Part shown: in pieces, positions 1-9,329 of the stretch | Layout of the letters: every line of letters starts with the position of its first letter | How positions within the stretch are numbered: the first letter of the stretch is position 1 | Notes under the pieces: model-generated | Database searches by the model: none | What the model saw: only the letters and a program-made list of their open reading frames with translations | What the model was told of the DNA's origin: nothing | Program-made: the position numbers and the translations under genes | Assembly: GCF_000092065.1 (NCBI RefSeq) | Contig: NC_009359.1 | Coordinates: 124,001-188,000 of the forward strand | Direction: 5' to 3' | Length of the DNA stretch: 64,000 bases | DNA from: Ostreococcus lucimarinus CCE9901 | Lineage: Eukaryota > Chlorophyta > Mamiellophyceae > Mamiellales > Bathycoccaceae

Positions 1-415
1 CCGCCGCCGCGCCGACGCGTCCTCGCCACCGCCCCATCTCGCGCCCGCGCGCGCGCGCCGCGTCCCCGCCGCGTCCCCGCTCGACGTCTTCGTCCTCGCG
101 CGCGTCCTCGCGCGCGCGCGCGTCCTCGCGCGTTCGCCGCGCGCGTCCGCGCGTCGCCTCGTCGTCGTCGTCGCTCGCGCTCGATCCCGCGCCCGACGAC
201 GCGCGCGCCGTCCGCGCGTCGCGCGCCGACGCGCGTTCGCCGCGAAGGAGCGCCTCGCGCTCGTCGCGCGACGACCGCGGCATCCTCGCCCGCGCCGTCG
301 TCTCGCGCGCGCGACGACGCCGTCGCGATGGTGTTGCGCGCGCGGCGTTACGAAAACCCGTAACACACCGCACACGCGTGCGATCGCGCGCGCGCGTCCC
401 GTCCCATCGCGCGCC
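1..415. other. GC-rich leading stretch, no gene assigned
   Basis: Very GC-rich, CGCG-dominated DNA. Bases 1 to about 283 contain no stop codon in any of the six frames, so reading-frame openness says nothing here. It could hold the N-terminal end of a minus-strand gene lying off the left edge (an ATG reads leftward from 283), but the predicted peptide is Arg/Ala/Asp-rich and matches nothing I know. The right part, from about 300, is probably the promoter of psaG and contains an inverted repeat at 347-364. Confidence 0.4.
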
Positions 416-416
416 G

Positions 417-424
417 TATTTAAG
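417..424 (+). promoter_or_regulatory. TATA-like box of psaG
   Basis: The octamer TATTTAAG stands out in a nearly AT-free region, about 92 bp upstream of the psaG start codon at 516. The same octamer occurs at 44104-44111 in the UROD/TSR1 divergent promoter. Assignment as a TATA element rests on sequence and position only. Confidence 0.5.
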
Positions 425-515
425 CCCCGAGGGACTCGCGCTCGAGTCGCGACTCGTCGACGAGATCGGATCCGTCGATCGCGCGAAGATACGCCCGCAC
501 ACCCCGACGACGACG

Positions 516-1102
516 ATGCTCGCGCGCACGACCGCACCGACTCGCACGACCGCCACGCTGCGCAGGTGCGCGCGAAGCGCGACGCGAATCGCGGCGCGGC
601 GCGACCGCGCGCGCGACCGGAGACCGAGGACGCGCGACCGGAGACCGAGGACGCGAGGACGAGGGAATCGTCGCGCGAGGCGCGGCGAGGCGAGCGATCG
701 CGCGCGCGAACGGACGAGAGGACTGACGAGACGCGATGGTGACGAATGAATAGCCGCGTGGCGAAGCAAACGCGCACGGCGAAGCGCGGCGCGCGCGTCG
801 CGGCGCGCGCGTTCGATGACGTGAACGTCGTGATCTCGTCGGCGAACGCGATTTGCCTGGCGTTGGGACGATTCGTGTTTTTGCCGTACCAACGCGCGCA
901 AGTCGAACGCGTGGGCGCGCCGACGCAAAACGGACAGACGCACTTCGCGGCGGGCGACTCGCGCGCGGAGGAGGCGTCCTTCATCGTGTCGACGAACGAT
1001 CCGGCTGGGTTCACGATCGTGGACCTGCTCGCGTGGGGGTCCATCGGGCACGCCGTCGGATTTCTCGCGCTCGCGTCCCAGTCGGCGCAAACGATGTTGT
1101 GA
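516..1102 (+). CDS. psaG: Photosystem I subunit PsaG, plastid precursor
   Basis: Thylakoid membrane subunit that stabilises photosystem I and its light-harvesting antenna. CDS is join(516..565, 754..1102), 132 aa. Exon 1 gives an Arg/Thr-rich transit peptide start (MLARTTAPTRTTATLR). The 188-nt intron has donor GTGCGC, branch CTGAC at 723 and acceptor AATAG. The joined transit peptide ends in a VAARA-type cleavage context. The mature part has the PsaG signature: first membrane segment with LALGRFVF, then the loop QNGQTHFAAGD and NDPAGF, then the second helix DLLAWGSIGHAVGFLAL. Length fits the family. An unspliced start at 746 (MNSRVAKQTR) would leave too short a presequence. Confidence 0.85.
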
Positions 1103-1202
1103 GCGTCGCCGCCGCCTCTAGTGGGTTTGTGATCGTATGAAAGACCGAACATAAGTCAATAATTCAATCGCGCTACGCTAAGAATGCTACTTTCTATGTG
1201 AG

Positions 1203-3611
1203 CTACGTGTGAGGCGGGGGGCGAAGAAACTGCCGCGCGTGCGCGCTCAACTCGCCGGCGTTTTCGAAATCCGACGCCGAGACAAAGGCGTTGACGCGCT
1301 CGAGCTTGAGCAAACGCAACGCGTCGGCGTTCAAATCGAGATCGAAATCGTCGTGAAGTTTTGAAATCGTGCGCGTCAACGCGTCGACGTTTGCGAGATC
1401 GGTCTCGTAGGTCAAGTTCACGCACTCGCGCTGGTGCGCTCGCAAGACGCTCGCCGTCGCCTCGTACCATCGCTTGTCCTCTCGAATGAGATTTCTGAAC
1501 GTTTTCTCGATAAACTTCACCCGCACGTTCGCGGACGTGACGTTCGGATCGCGCGCGGTGATGTTTTCCGCGTCGAAAGGCTCGGCAGCCTCTCGAATCT
1601 GCTGGAACGGCGCGTCGCCGTTCACCGCACGCATCGACGACGCGTACATGTCGAGCTTGTTTTCGCGACTCAAGCACAACAGCACGGGGTCTTCCGTAGC
1701 GGCGTCCAAGATGGCGCTGAGAACATCTTCCGAATGTTTGCTCGTCTCGGGCGTTGAATGGATGTGCGCGCCGATGATGGATACGTACACCTTGTCCACG
1801 CCAGCCTCCCACGCTCGGCTCAATACTTCGTTGACGAACTCACCCGGATACGTCAGCGAGGCGTCAATCGTGGCATCCTTGACGCCGATGTCTTGCAAGT
1901 ACTTTCGGAGCTTTGAACGCCAAGACGTTTCGTCGTCTTTGTCGGGGAGTTCGTCCACCGACCACCAATCGCCAAGGGTGATGTAATTCGCAAAAAACGA
2001 ATCCGTTCGCACCTGGCCGTCTCGCTCCCACAACGTGGACGACGTCGGATGATTGGAAGACGTCGCAAGCGCTTCACCGAGAAGTGACGCGCCGCCGCGC
2101 AAAGGCGACGAAGCGAGCACGAGACGGGCTTTTTTATACACGCCCTCGGTTTCGTGCAATCGCACGCGCGTGACGAGCGAGCTCGTAGCCTCGGACGAGA
2201 GCACGCGAACGAAAGACAGCGCCCACTTGTGCACGAGATCTTCATCTGCCGGGATGTTCTTCTCGAGCCATTCCACCACCATGGCTTGTCGCTCTTGATT
2301 CGTGCACCCATCCTGCCAACTCGCGCCGTGAAACGAAAAGTGGTCGATAGCGTACGATTGCGGGTACGCGCTGGCGATCGACGTGCACGGAAGAGTCGTT
2401 TTCCAAAACGTCCCGTCCGCCTCCTCCACGAGCGCGTTTGAGAGCGACAACGGATTCCAATCATCGTTGCCAGATGTCACACGCCGCCACGTCTGCGTCA
2501 CGTACTTAGTGAACGACGATTTCGTACCATCTAAATCGCTCCCATCCACCGCCTTGCCGTTATTCATCATCCACCGCATGCCAGGATCGTTCTTGGCGTC
2601 TTCGTGCGTGACTTGCTTGACGCACGTATCGAACTCATTTTCGCCGCATCCGAGCGGGTACGCGACGTCGCGATCGAGCCTCAGTATCGTGTCTCTCAAA
2701 TCGTTCGCACGAATGATGTGCGACAACCACACAGGACCCGTGATCGCGTTCGCGATGCACCGCTTGCCGAAATCTATGTTTTGCAGGTATCCGTCCGAGG
2801 AGGTGTCGTTGAACAAACTTCGAAACACGCTCGCTCCGGGCGTGAGCGCGCCGAATATCCCAGCGCTAAAGAACCTCGAGTCCCCGGGGTCGGCCACCAT
2901 GAACACCTCCTTGTTCGCCCGCAACGTCTTATGAAACAACGGCGTGATGTCCTTGAACAACTCCACGTTCGTGTCCAAGTACAATCCGCCGTGACGAAAC
3001 AACACCTCGTACTTCATCAAATCCACCAACATCGAATACACGTTCGATCCCGTGAGTTGATGAAACGCCCGCCCGCGCTCGAGCGTCGCCAGCGTAATCG
3101 GAAAGTTCCTCTCATTAATGTCTCCCTCCGTCCACAGCCGCATCTCCCACCCAGCCGCCTCCAACACCCTTCGGTTGCGCTCGAAAATCATTCGCTTCAC
3201 CCCCGGCACCTCGCTCCCGAGCCAAATCTCGTGCGCCACGCGCACGAACGCCCCCGCGTCGCTCTGTTTCGCCAGCATCTCCTCCCTGGCCACCATCCCA
3301 CACACGCCCAGCGTCAGCATCGTCGCCACGACGATCGGATGCGTCGCCCACGTCGTCGTCGCGCGCAGCCAGCCGCGTCGTCGCTCGGGGTGTTGACGCG
3401 TCGTCGCGTCGCCGCGCTCGACGTCCGGCGCGTCATCGCGCGCGCGCGCGAGCAGCGCGAGCGACTCGTCGCCGCCGGCGATCGCCGCCGACCGCGCGCC
3501 GTCGCCGACGCCCATCGCCGCGTCGTCTGCCGTCCGCTCGCCGATGGTGTTACGCCGCGCGCGAACTTCGAGGTCGATACGAAACGCCGTCTTGGTTTGC
3601 GCACCATGCAA
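1203..3611 (-). CDS. GT32-type glycosyltransferase fused to a sulfotransferase-like domain
   Basis: 802 aa, predicted type II Golgi membrane protein. A membrane segment lies near residues 85-105 (HPIVVATMLTLGVCGMV). It is followed by a DXD sugar-transferase domain of the Och1/GT32 type: IWLGSEVPGVKRMIFERNRR, then LMKYEVLFRHGGLYLDTNVE with the Asp-x-Asn/Asp motif near residue 210. From about residue 490 there is a second module. LVLASSPLRGGASLLGEALA resembles the 5'-phosphosulfate (PAPS) loop of sulfotransferases, and LLCLSRENKLDMYASSMRA resembles the later Arg/Ser PAPS-binding region. Expected role is building or sulfating a cell-surface glycan; donor and acceptor cannot be read from sequence. 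An internal Met at residue 33 is an alternative start. It is divergent from the gene at 3826. Confidence 0.7.
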   Translation of the reverse strand: MHGAQTKTAFRIDLEVRARRNTIGERTADDAAMGVGDGARSAAIAGGDESLALLARARDDAPDVERGDATTRQHPERRRGWLRATTTWATHPIVVATMLTLGVCGMVAREEMLAKQSDAGAFVRVAHEIWLGSEVPGVKRMIFERNRRVLEAAGWEMRLWTEGDINERNFPITLATLERGRAFHQLTGSNVYSMLVDLMKYEVLFRHGGLYLDTNVELFKDITPLFHKTLRANKEVFMVADPGDSRFFSAGIFGALTPGASVFRSLFNDTSSDGYLQNIDFGKRCIANAITGPVWLSHIIRANDLRDTILRLDRDVAYPLGCGENEFDTCVKQVTHEDAKNDPGMRWMMNNGKAVDGSDLDGTKSSFTKYVTQTWRRVTSGNDDWNPLSLSNALVEEADGTFWKTTLPCTSIASAYPQSYAIDHFSFHGASWQDGCTNQERQAMVVEWLEKNIPADEDLVHKWALSFVRVLSSEATSSLVTRVRLHETEGVYKKARLVLASSPLRGGASLLGEALATSSNHPTSSTLWERDGQVRTDSFFANYITLGDWWSVDELPDKDDETSWRSKLRKYLQDIGVKDATIDASLTYPGEFVNEVLSRAWEAGVDKVYVSIIGAHIHSTPETSKHSEDVLSAILDAATEDPVLLCLSRENKLDMYASSMRAVNGDAPFQQIREAAEPFDAENITARDPNVTSANVRVKFIEKTFRNLIREDKRWYEATASVLRAHQRECVNLTYETDLANVDALTRTISKLHDDFDLDLNADALRLLKLERVNAFVSASDFENAGELSAHARQFLRPPPHT

Positions 3612-3825
3612 AAACGTCTCTTCGTCTTCCGAACGCGATCATCGCCCGCCGCGCGCCGCGCGCGCGGCGTCACACGCGCGCGCGCGACGACGCGATCGAT
3701 CGACGCGCGCGCGACGGACGCGCGCGGCGAACGCGCGCGCGGCGCGAGACGACGCGCGGCGCGACGTCGGGGACTCGAATTCGGACGGTTCGGTGAAAGC
3801 CGCGCGCGGCGAGGCGTCGGTGACG

Positions 3826-6800
3826 ATGGCGCGGGCGAGGCGTCGCGCGATCGTCGCGGTGCTGGCGTGGGCGTGCGCGAACGCGATCGCGGCGCGCGCG
3901 GAGGATCCCGGGACGCACTGCACGACGAACGCGAGCGATCTGGCGCCGTGCGCGAGCGGTGGGGGATCGGCGTGCTGCGCGGCGATTACGGAGTGGAACG
4001 CGAAGGGGTGCTTTTGCGACGGCGTGGCCACCGCGCTCGACGCCACGCAAAGCGCCGGGGCTGTTTCGTTCGCGAGCGCGTGTTCGGTGACAAGAACGAC
4101 GGCGAGCGGTGACGCGATCTGCGTGGCGGCGCTGGCGAACCAGGGTGGTTCTTCTTCTTCGTCGTCGGGATCTCCGCCCGCGACGCCGGCGCCGCCGGCG
4201 GGTCCCGCCGCGCCCACGGATGTGTACGCCCTTCGCACCGGTGCGAACGAGATCACGCTCGCGTGGTCCGCGAGCACGTCGAGCGATGTCGTGGCGTACG
4301 CGATCGATGCGTGCGATTCGGCGAATCTCGCGACGTGCGCTACGCCGACGCGAACCACCGTCGCGGCGTCCGCCGGGACGAGCAAAGTCTTCTCAGGGGT
4401 GTCCGCTCCGAACACCATGGTGTACCGCATCAAGTCTGCGACGCTGACGGAAGCGGGTGCGTCTTCGTCACCGACGGCGATTCCCGTGATCGACGCGCGC
4501 GATTCGATCCTCGTCTCAAACGACGCGTCGACGAGTTCTTCGTCGTCGAGTTGCGGCTCCTTCGCGACGCCGTGCGATTCCGTTGGATCGGCGCTCGCCG
4601 CGACGACATCCTCGCCGTCGACGCCGCGATCGATCTTGGTACTCCCTGGCACACACACATCTTCGTGCGGATCCACGCTCGGGTCTACGGGCGATGTCAC
4701 GGTCACCTCAGCGCTCGGGGCGTCTCGCACCGTTTTGGATTGCGGCGAAAACTCTCGAGGTTTCGAAATCTCCGGGTCAGACGCCATCGAAATCTCTGGT
4801 CTCACGGTAAAGAAAGGCCTCGCCACCACGGGTGGTGGATTTAAAATTACGAACGCCGATTCGGTGACGATTGACAGTGTCGACGTCGTCGAATGCAAAT
4901 CGCAAACCATGGGCGGCGGCTTGCACGCGATCAACTCCACGCCGACGATTCGACATTCTCGATTCATCGGCAACATCGGTGGGAACGATCGAAGCGGCAA
5001 CAACGTCCGTGGAGCCGGCGCGTACTTTCAGACGTCTTCGCACGCTTCGTTGCAAAACGTGAGCTTCATCGGAAACGAACTGATGGATAGTGGCAAGGGC
5101 GCCGGATTGAACGTCGACGAGAACTCAAACGTCACCGCCGTTGGATTAACGCTCAAGGACAACAAGGCTTTCTTCGCCGCCGGCCTCTTTGTCGGTAGTG
5201 GCTGTCATGGTAACTTTTCAAATATTGTCGCCACGGGCAACGAAGCGTCGTACGGGGCTGCTATCGGTGTCTTTGCCGGTGGTAGACCAAAGTTCAACGG
5301 CGGCACCGTGTCAAAGAATACCGCCACTCTCTGGGGCGCGGGCGTCATCGTGTACACCACCGCGTCCGCCGAATTCAACGGATTCAATTTCACAGAAAAT
5401 GAAGCCGAAATCGGCGGTGGTGTCTTCATGTACTCCCAAAGCTCGGCCAAGATGTATAACTCGCGCGTGTCTTCGAACGTCGTTTCCAAGCACGGCGCCG
5501 GGATTCGCGTCGAGGACCGCGCCGACCTCGCGTTGGTGAGCACCGAAGTTTCGCACAACGTCGCGAATCTCGGCGGTGGTGGCGCACACGTCACTACCGG
5601 CTCGCTACTTTCCGTGAGGGGTGGTAAGTTCGAGAACAACACCGCTCCGAACGGTGCCGCATTCATGTGCGAAGGCGGCGCTCACGGCGGAGGCGAAATC
5701 GTCGGCTCTGGCGTCAGCGTCAAATCCAACGTCGCTTCTGGTCTCGGCGGCGCTATGTATCTCGCAGGTGCGTGCGATGTTCAAGTTAAAGACGCATCTG
5801 AGATTGAATCCAACTCCGCTGTGAGTGGCTCGAGCTGCCGTTCGTTGTACGCCGTCGGTGGAGGCGCTTTTGCGCTCGTACCAAACACCGAGAACGCGCC
5901 GACGAAGCTCGCAATCGAAGGTTCAACGATCGTTCGCAGAAACACTGCGCCAACTGGTGGAGCGATTTTCGTCATTCCTGCATCGACTTCTGCCGATGTG
6001 AACTCTCCGCGGGGAGCGCAAATCACCGTGACATCATCGACGTTGTCTAACAACGAAGCCAACGGCTGCGGTTCAACCGTACCCGGTCGCGGTGGGGCAA
6101 TGTTTGTGGCTGCGGGCAACCACACGCTACTGCAAGCCTCACTCAGTGAAAACACGGCGGACAAAGATGGTGGAGCGGTGTTCATCGCGAGCTTCGGCGC
6201 GCTGACGATGGATTCTTGCACCACGAGCGACAACACAGTGTCTCGGTTCGGCGGCGCCGTGGCGCACGCTGGCGCCAAACTCAAAGTCACTGCCGGTGTG
6301 ATCGAATCCAACAACGCGGGCAGCGGTGGTGGCGTGTACATCGGTGCTGATAATACCTTGCCTATGTTTGCTCTGATTGGCACGTCGTTAAAGACGAACT
6401 CGGCGACTCGCGGTGGGGCAATGTATTTCGCCGCAAATCTCGCGCTCGGAATGCTGAGTCAGCTCTCCCTCGATCGCAACGTCGCGACAGCTGGGGCTGA
6501 TTCGTACTGGCTTCGCTCGTCGAGTGCGAACGCGGAGTTTACGTGTACTGGATGCGCTTACGCTCACGCCAGTGGCTCGAGTACCGGTGTCATCGCGACC
6601 GAGGCTCTCGCGCTGACGACCGCCAGAGCGATCGCTTCGCGAATTCAATCTGGAAAAGTCACGGACGATTACTCCGTTCAGCTCGTGGACTTCTACTCGA
6701 ACCCCGTGACGAGTGAGATCGCGCCGACAGAGTGTACGATTGCGCCCGTGACGAGCTCTTCTACGCTCGCGCGGCATGAACTCGAAATCAGTGGCTCGAC

Positions 6801-8496
6801 GTCTGCTGCAACGAGCGCCGGCGTTGCGACATTCAGCGGATCCATCTTGCGCGGTGAGCTGAACGAGGAGTACACCGCCAAAGTTACGTGCACGCGTGAC
6901 ACCACTATGTCGCTCACGGACATCACTCCGCTCTCGCTACCTGTTCGTATCGGCCTCTGTTCCCCAGGCTCTGAACCGCTCTTCGTGCAGCACGCCGACG
7001 GAGTCTCCGTCGCTCGTGAATGCACGGTCTGCAAAGATCGGACGTTCAACTTCGACGGCATTGCGTGCCGCGCGTGTCCTGAAGGTGGCGACTGTCGAGG
7101 TGGCACTTCTCTCGATGCCCTGCCCGGTTGGTGGCGTTCTTCCGATTCCGCCGAAGTTCTATTCTCATGCCCGATTCGCGAATCGTGCGTCGCCGGCAAC
7201 GTCACCGGCGCGAACGCGTGTGACGAAGGATACGAAGGTCCAGTGTGTGCGCTCTGCGCCGAAGGTTACCGGCACTGGGGTGGAAAATGCTCAAAGTGCG
7301 GCTCCAACGCCTCGTTGGCGATGCCCACGCTCGGAATCATGGCGTTTATTGCGTTTTTGGTGTACATCTTCCGCAAGCCTCTCAAGCAAGCCGTCGGCAC
7401 GGTTATCTTCGCCGCTCTGCTCTTCGTCGCGCAAATTGTGGGCTTGCTCAAAGAGTACGACATCTCTTGGCCTAAATCTATCGGTCGATTGGTTGAAGTG
7501 TTGGATATCACGAACTTCAACATGGAGTCCCTCACGCCCGGGTGCTCATCGAGCAAATCCAACTACTACTCGACGTACATCACCGCAGTCGTCGTGCCGC
7601 CCGCCGTCACGTTATTCTGTGTACTCGTGTACGTCCTCATGGGCGTCATTGAACGTCGCGCGCCTTTCTATCGCTTACGCGAAATGGCGTGCGATGTGAG
7701 AACGAAGTGCCGTCGCAATGCCACTTGGCTCGTCGTGCTTTCGTACTCGGGCGTCGCGAAGACGGTGTTGCAACTCTACAATCAGCGCCATCTCGATGTG
7801 GGCACGTACTTGAGACGGGACTACTCCATCGACGCCTCCAACACGGAGCACATGGTTTATCGCATCACCGGCTACGTCGCGCTGATCGTGTATCCGATCG
7901 GTATTCCGCTCGTCATCACGTACATTCTCGTGCGCAATCGCAAACGACTCGACGATCCCTCGGTGCAGGCCAACTTCGGATTCCTCTACAACACCGTTCG
8001 CGAAGAAGTCCCTTTCTGGGAACTCACCGGGCTATTCTTGAAGTTTATGCTCGCCGCGATTCCAGTGTTTGCGAACGAACGCCTGCTGCGCATGAAGGCC
8101 AGTGCGTTCGACACAACGAGCGACTTCAACGGCGCGACGCAACTCTCGCTCGCCCAGCTCTTCATCGGCGTCGTGTTCATCGCCACGATCTGCGTGCGAC
8201 CGTACAGAAAGACACTGCACAACGTGCAATTTTCCCTCGCGATCGGGATCGTATTTGCGTTCGTCACCCTCAGTGCGAACGTTTTCAACGCCGTGAACAC
8301 GTACACGGAGCGTGAAAAAACCGGCGTCGCCGGCGTCGCCGTGGCGCTCGCCGCGGGTGCCCTGTTTGCCTCCGTCGTCAACTCGTTCCGCGCGGGCGAG
8401 TTCAAGCCCGCCTCCAAGGGCGACGCCGGCAACGACAGCGACGACAGCGCCATGAGCGCCGGCGTCGACGTCACCAAGCTCAAGTCAACCGTTTAA
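3826..8496 (+). CDS. Giant surface protein: LTP-like Cys domain, FN3, beta-helix, Cys-rich, multi-pass membrane
   Basis: 1556 aa from the ATG at 3826; this start gives a clean signal peptide (IVAVLAWACANAIAARA). Residues about 28-100 are an eight-cysteine lipid-transfer-like module. A Ser/Pro linker follows, then a fibronectin III-like domain near 128-215. About 270-910 is a long series of GGG/GGA-containing repeats typical of right-handed parallel beta-helices (pectin-lyase/POMP type). Residues 1043-1160 are Cys-rich (CxxC clusters, LPGWWR), then about nine hydrophobic segments (1164-1520) end in a short acidic tail. A large extracellular adhesive or sensory part is thus anchored by a polytopic domain of the type seen in algal beta-helix membrane proteins. 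Ligand and function are unknown. No introns. Confidence 0.75.
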   Translation: MARARRRAIVAVLAWACANAIAARAEDPGTHCTTNASDLAPCASGGGSACCAAITEWNAKGCFCDGVATALDATQSAGAVSFASACSVTRTTASGDAICVAALANQGGSSSSSSGSPPATPAPPAGPAAPTDVYALRTGANEITLAWSASTSSDVVAYAIDACDSANLATCATPTRTTVAASAGTSKVFSGVSAPNTMVYRIKSATLTEAGASSSPTAIPVIDARDSILVSNDASTSSSSSSCGSFATPCDSVGSALAATTSSPSTPRSILVLPGTHTSSCGSTLGSTGDVTVTSALGASRTVLDCGENSRGFEISGSDAIEISGLTVKKGLATTGGGFKITNADSVTIDSVDVVECKSQTMGGGLHAINSTPTIRHSRFIGNIGGNDRSGNNVRGAGAYFQTSSHASLQNVSFIGNELMDSGKGAGLNVDENSNVTAVGLTLKDNKAFFAAGLFVGSGCHGNFSNIVATGNEASYGAAIGVFAGGRPKFNGGTVSKNTATLWGAGVIVYTTASAEFNGFNFTENEAEIGGGVFMYSQSSAKMYNSRVSSNVVSKHGAGIRVEDRADLALVSTEVSHNVANLGGGGAHVTTGSLLSVRGGKFENNTAPNGAAFMCEGGAHGGGEIVGSGVSVKSNVASGLGGAMYLAGACDVQVKDASEIESNSAVSGSSCRSLYAVGGGAFALVPNTENAPTKLAIEGSTIVRRNTAPTGGAIFVIPASTSADVNSPRGAQITVTSSTLSNNEANGCGSTVPGRGGAMFVAAGNHTLLQASLSENTADKDGGAVFIASFGALTMDSCTTSDNTVSRFGGAVAHAGAKLKVTAGVIESNNAGSGGGVYIGADNTLPMFALIGTSLKTNSATRGGAMYFAANLALGMLSQLSLDRNVATAGADSYWLRSSSANAEFTCTGCAYAHASGSSTGVIATEALALTTARAIASRIQSGKVTDDYSVQLVDFYSNPVTSEIAPTECTIAPVTSSSTLARHELEISGSTSAATSAGVATFSGSILRGELNEEYTAKVTCTRDTTMSLTDITPLSLPVRIGLCSPGSEPLFVQHADGVSVARECTVCKDRTFNFDGIACRACPEGGDCRGGTSLDALPGWWRSSDSAEVLFSCPIRESCVAGNVTGANACDEGYEGPVCALCAEGYRHWGGKCSKCGSNASLAMPTLGIMAFIAFLVYIFRKPLKQAVGTVIFAALLFVAQIVGLLKEYDISWPKSIGRLVEVLDITNFNMESLTPGCSSSKSNYYSTYITAVVVPPAVTLFCVLVYVLMGVIERRAPFYRLREMACDVRTKCRRNATWLVVLSYSGVAKTVLQLYNQRHLDVGTYLRRDYSIDASNTEHMVYRITGYVALIVYPIGIPLVITYILVRNRKRLDDPSVQANFGFLYNTVREEVPFWELTGLFLKFMLAAIPVFANERLLRMKASAFDTTSDFNGATQLSLAQLFIGVVFIATICVRPYRKTLHNVQFSLAIGIVFAFVTLSANVFNAVNTYTEREKTGVAGVAVALAAGALFASVVNSFRAGEFKPASKGDAGNDSDDSAMSAGVDVTKLKSTV

Positions 8497-8771
8497 TCGT
8501 CCGACGAAGCGCTCCTTTATCCTCGGAGCCGTCGTCGCGACGCCGCAGAGACGACGTCCCGCGTCGACGATCGTCGACGCCGCTCGCGCGACGCGCGCGC
8601 CGCGCCGCACCGCGCCCGCGATAAATTTACTTTCATCAATAAGCGCGCCCACGGCCGCATTTTACGCTGTAACACCGACGTCTCCGGTCACGTTTACGCC
8701 TCGCCGCGAAACCGCTCTGGAAAACGCTCCGCCGCGCGCCGGCGCCTCCGCAGATCCTCGCGCGCGCCGCC

Positions 8772-9194
8772 ATGGATCGCCTCATGCGCGACCTGCGCGA
8801 TCTAGACGACGACATACGGCAAAACGCGAGCGCGTCGGCGTCGCCGTCCTCGCCCGCGCGCGCGTCCGCGCGTCGTCGCGGCGCGTCGCCGTCGTCGTCG
8901 AGCGGGGTCAAGTCCAAGTCGGGGACGCCCGAGCCCACGAGCGCGCTCGCGCCGCGCACGCCCGCGCGCGACGCGACGTACGACGGACCGTGGTCGCCGG
9001 TCCCGTGCGCGACGCTGCGCGACGCGCGCTCGGCGCTGGAGACGGCGGCGCGGGAGCTGAGCGCGCTCGAGGCGACCGAGTTGGCGCGCGCGAACGCGAG
9101 CGGAGCGCTGCGAGCGCCGCGAGGGAAGAGCGTCGACGCGAGCGAGCGCGTCGCGGGGCGAACGGCGACGCGCGGCGCGGCGCTGGGACGGTAG
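8772..9194 (+). CDS. Small hypothetical protein, Ser/Ala/Arg-rich
   Basis: 140 aa. The N-terminus is a short acidic amphipathic stretch (MDRLMRDLRDLDDDIRQN), followed by a disordered Ser/Pro/Arg region and an Ala/Glu/Leu-rich helical part near residues 80-105. I do not recognise the family. It is favoured over the overlapping minus-strand open frames because its start lies in a normal position 275 bp after the previous stop, and it has charged, non-repetitive ends. A real small protein is likely but not certain; it could be a coiled-coil adaptor. Confidence 0.45.
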   Translation: MDRLMRDLRDLDDDIRQNASASASPSSPARASARRRGASPSSSSGVKSKSGTPEPTSALAPRTPARDATYDGPWSPVPCATLRDARSALETAARELSALEATELARANASGALRAPRGKSVDASERVAGRTATRGAALGR

Positions 9195-9329
9195 CGTCGC
9201 GCGCGCGCCATCATTTTTTGTCGCACCGACGACGGCTCGCCGCGGGGCTCGAGGCGTCGACGACTTGTAACGATACGATACCACACACACTCGCGCCTCG
9301 ACGCGCGCGGCTCGGCGGTCGACGTCGAC

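Noticed and set aside
1-283. Coding region reaching the left edge
   Set aside because: All six frames lack stop codons here, so openness is uninformative, and the translations are low complexity.
746-1102. PsaG starting at 746 without an intron
   Set aside because: This leaves a very short presequence; splicing 565 to 754 gives a normal transit peptide, with good splice signals.
2604-4112. 502-codon plus-strand open frame opposite the glycosyltransferase
   Set aside because: Overlaps the GT32 gene on the other strand and runs into the start of the beta-helix gene in another frame.
3639-5003. Long minus-strand open frame (454 codons) opposite the beta-helix gene
   Set aside because: Antisense shadow: its codons mirror the GC-rich third positions of the real gene, and it has no family motif.
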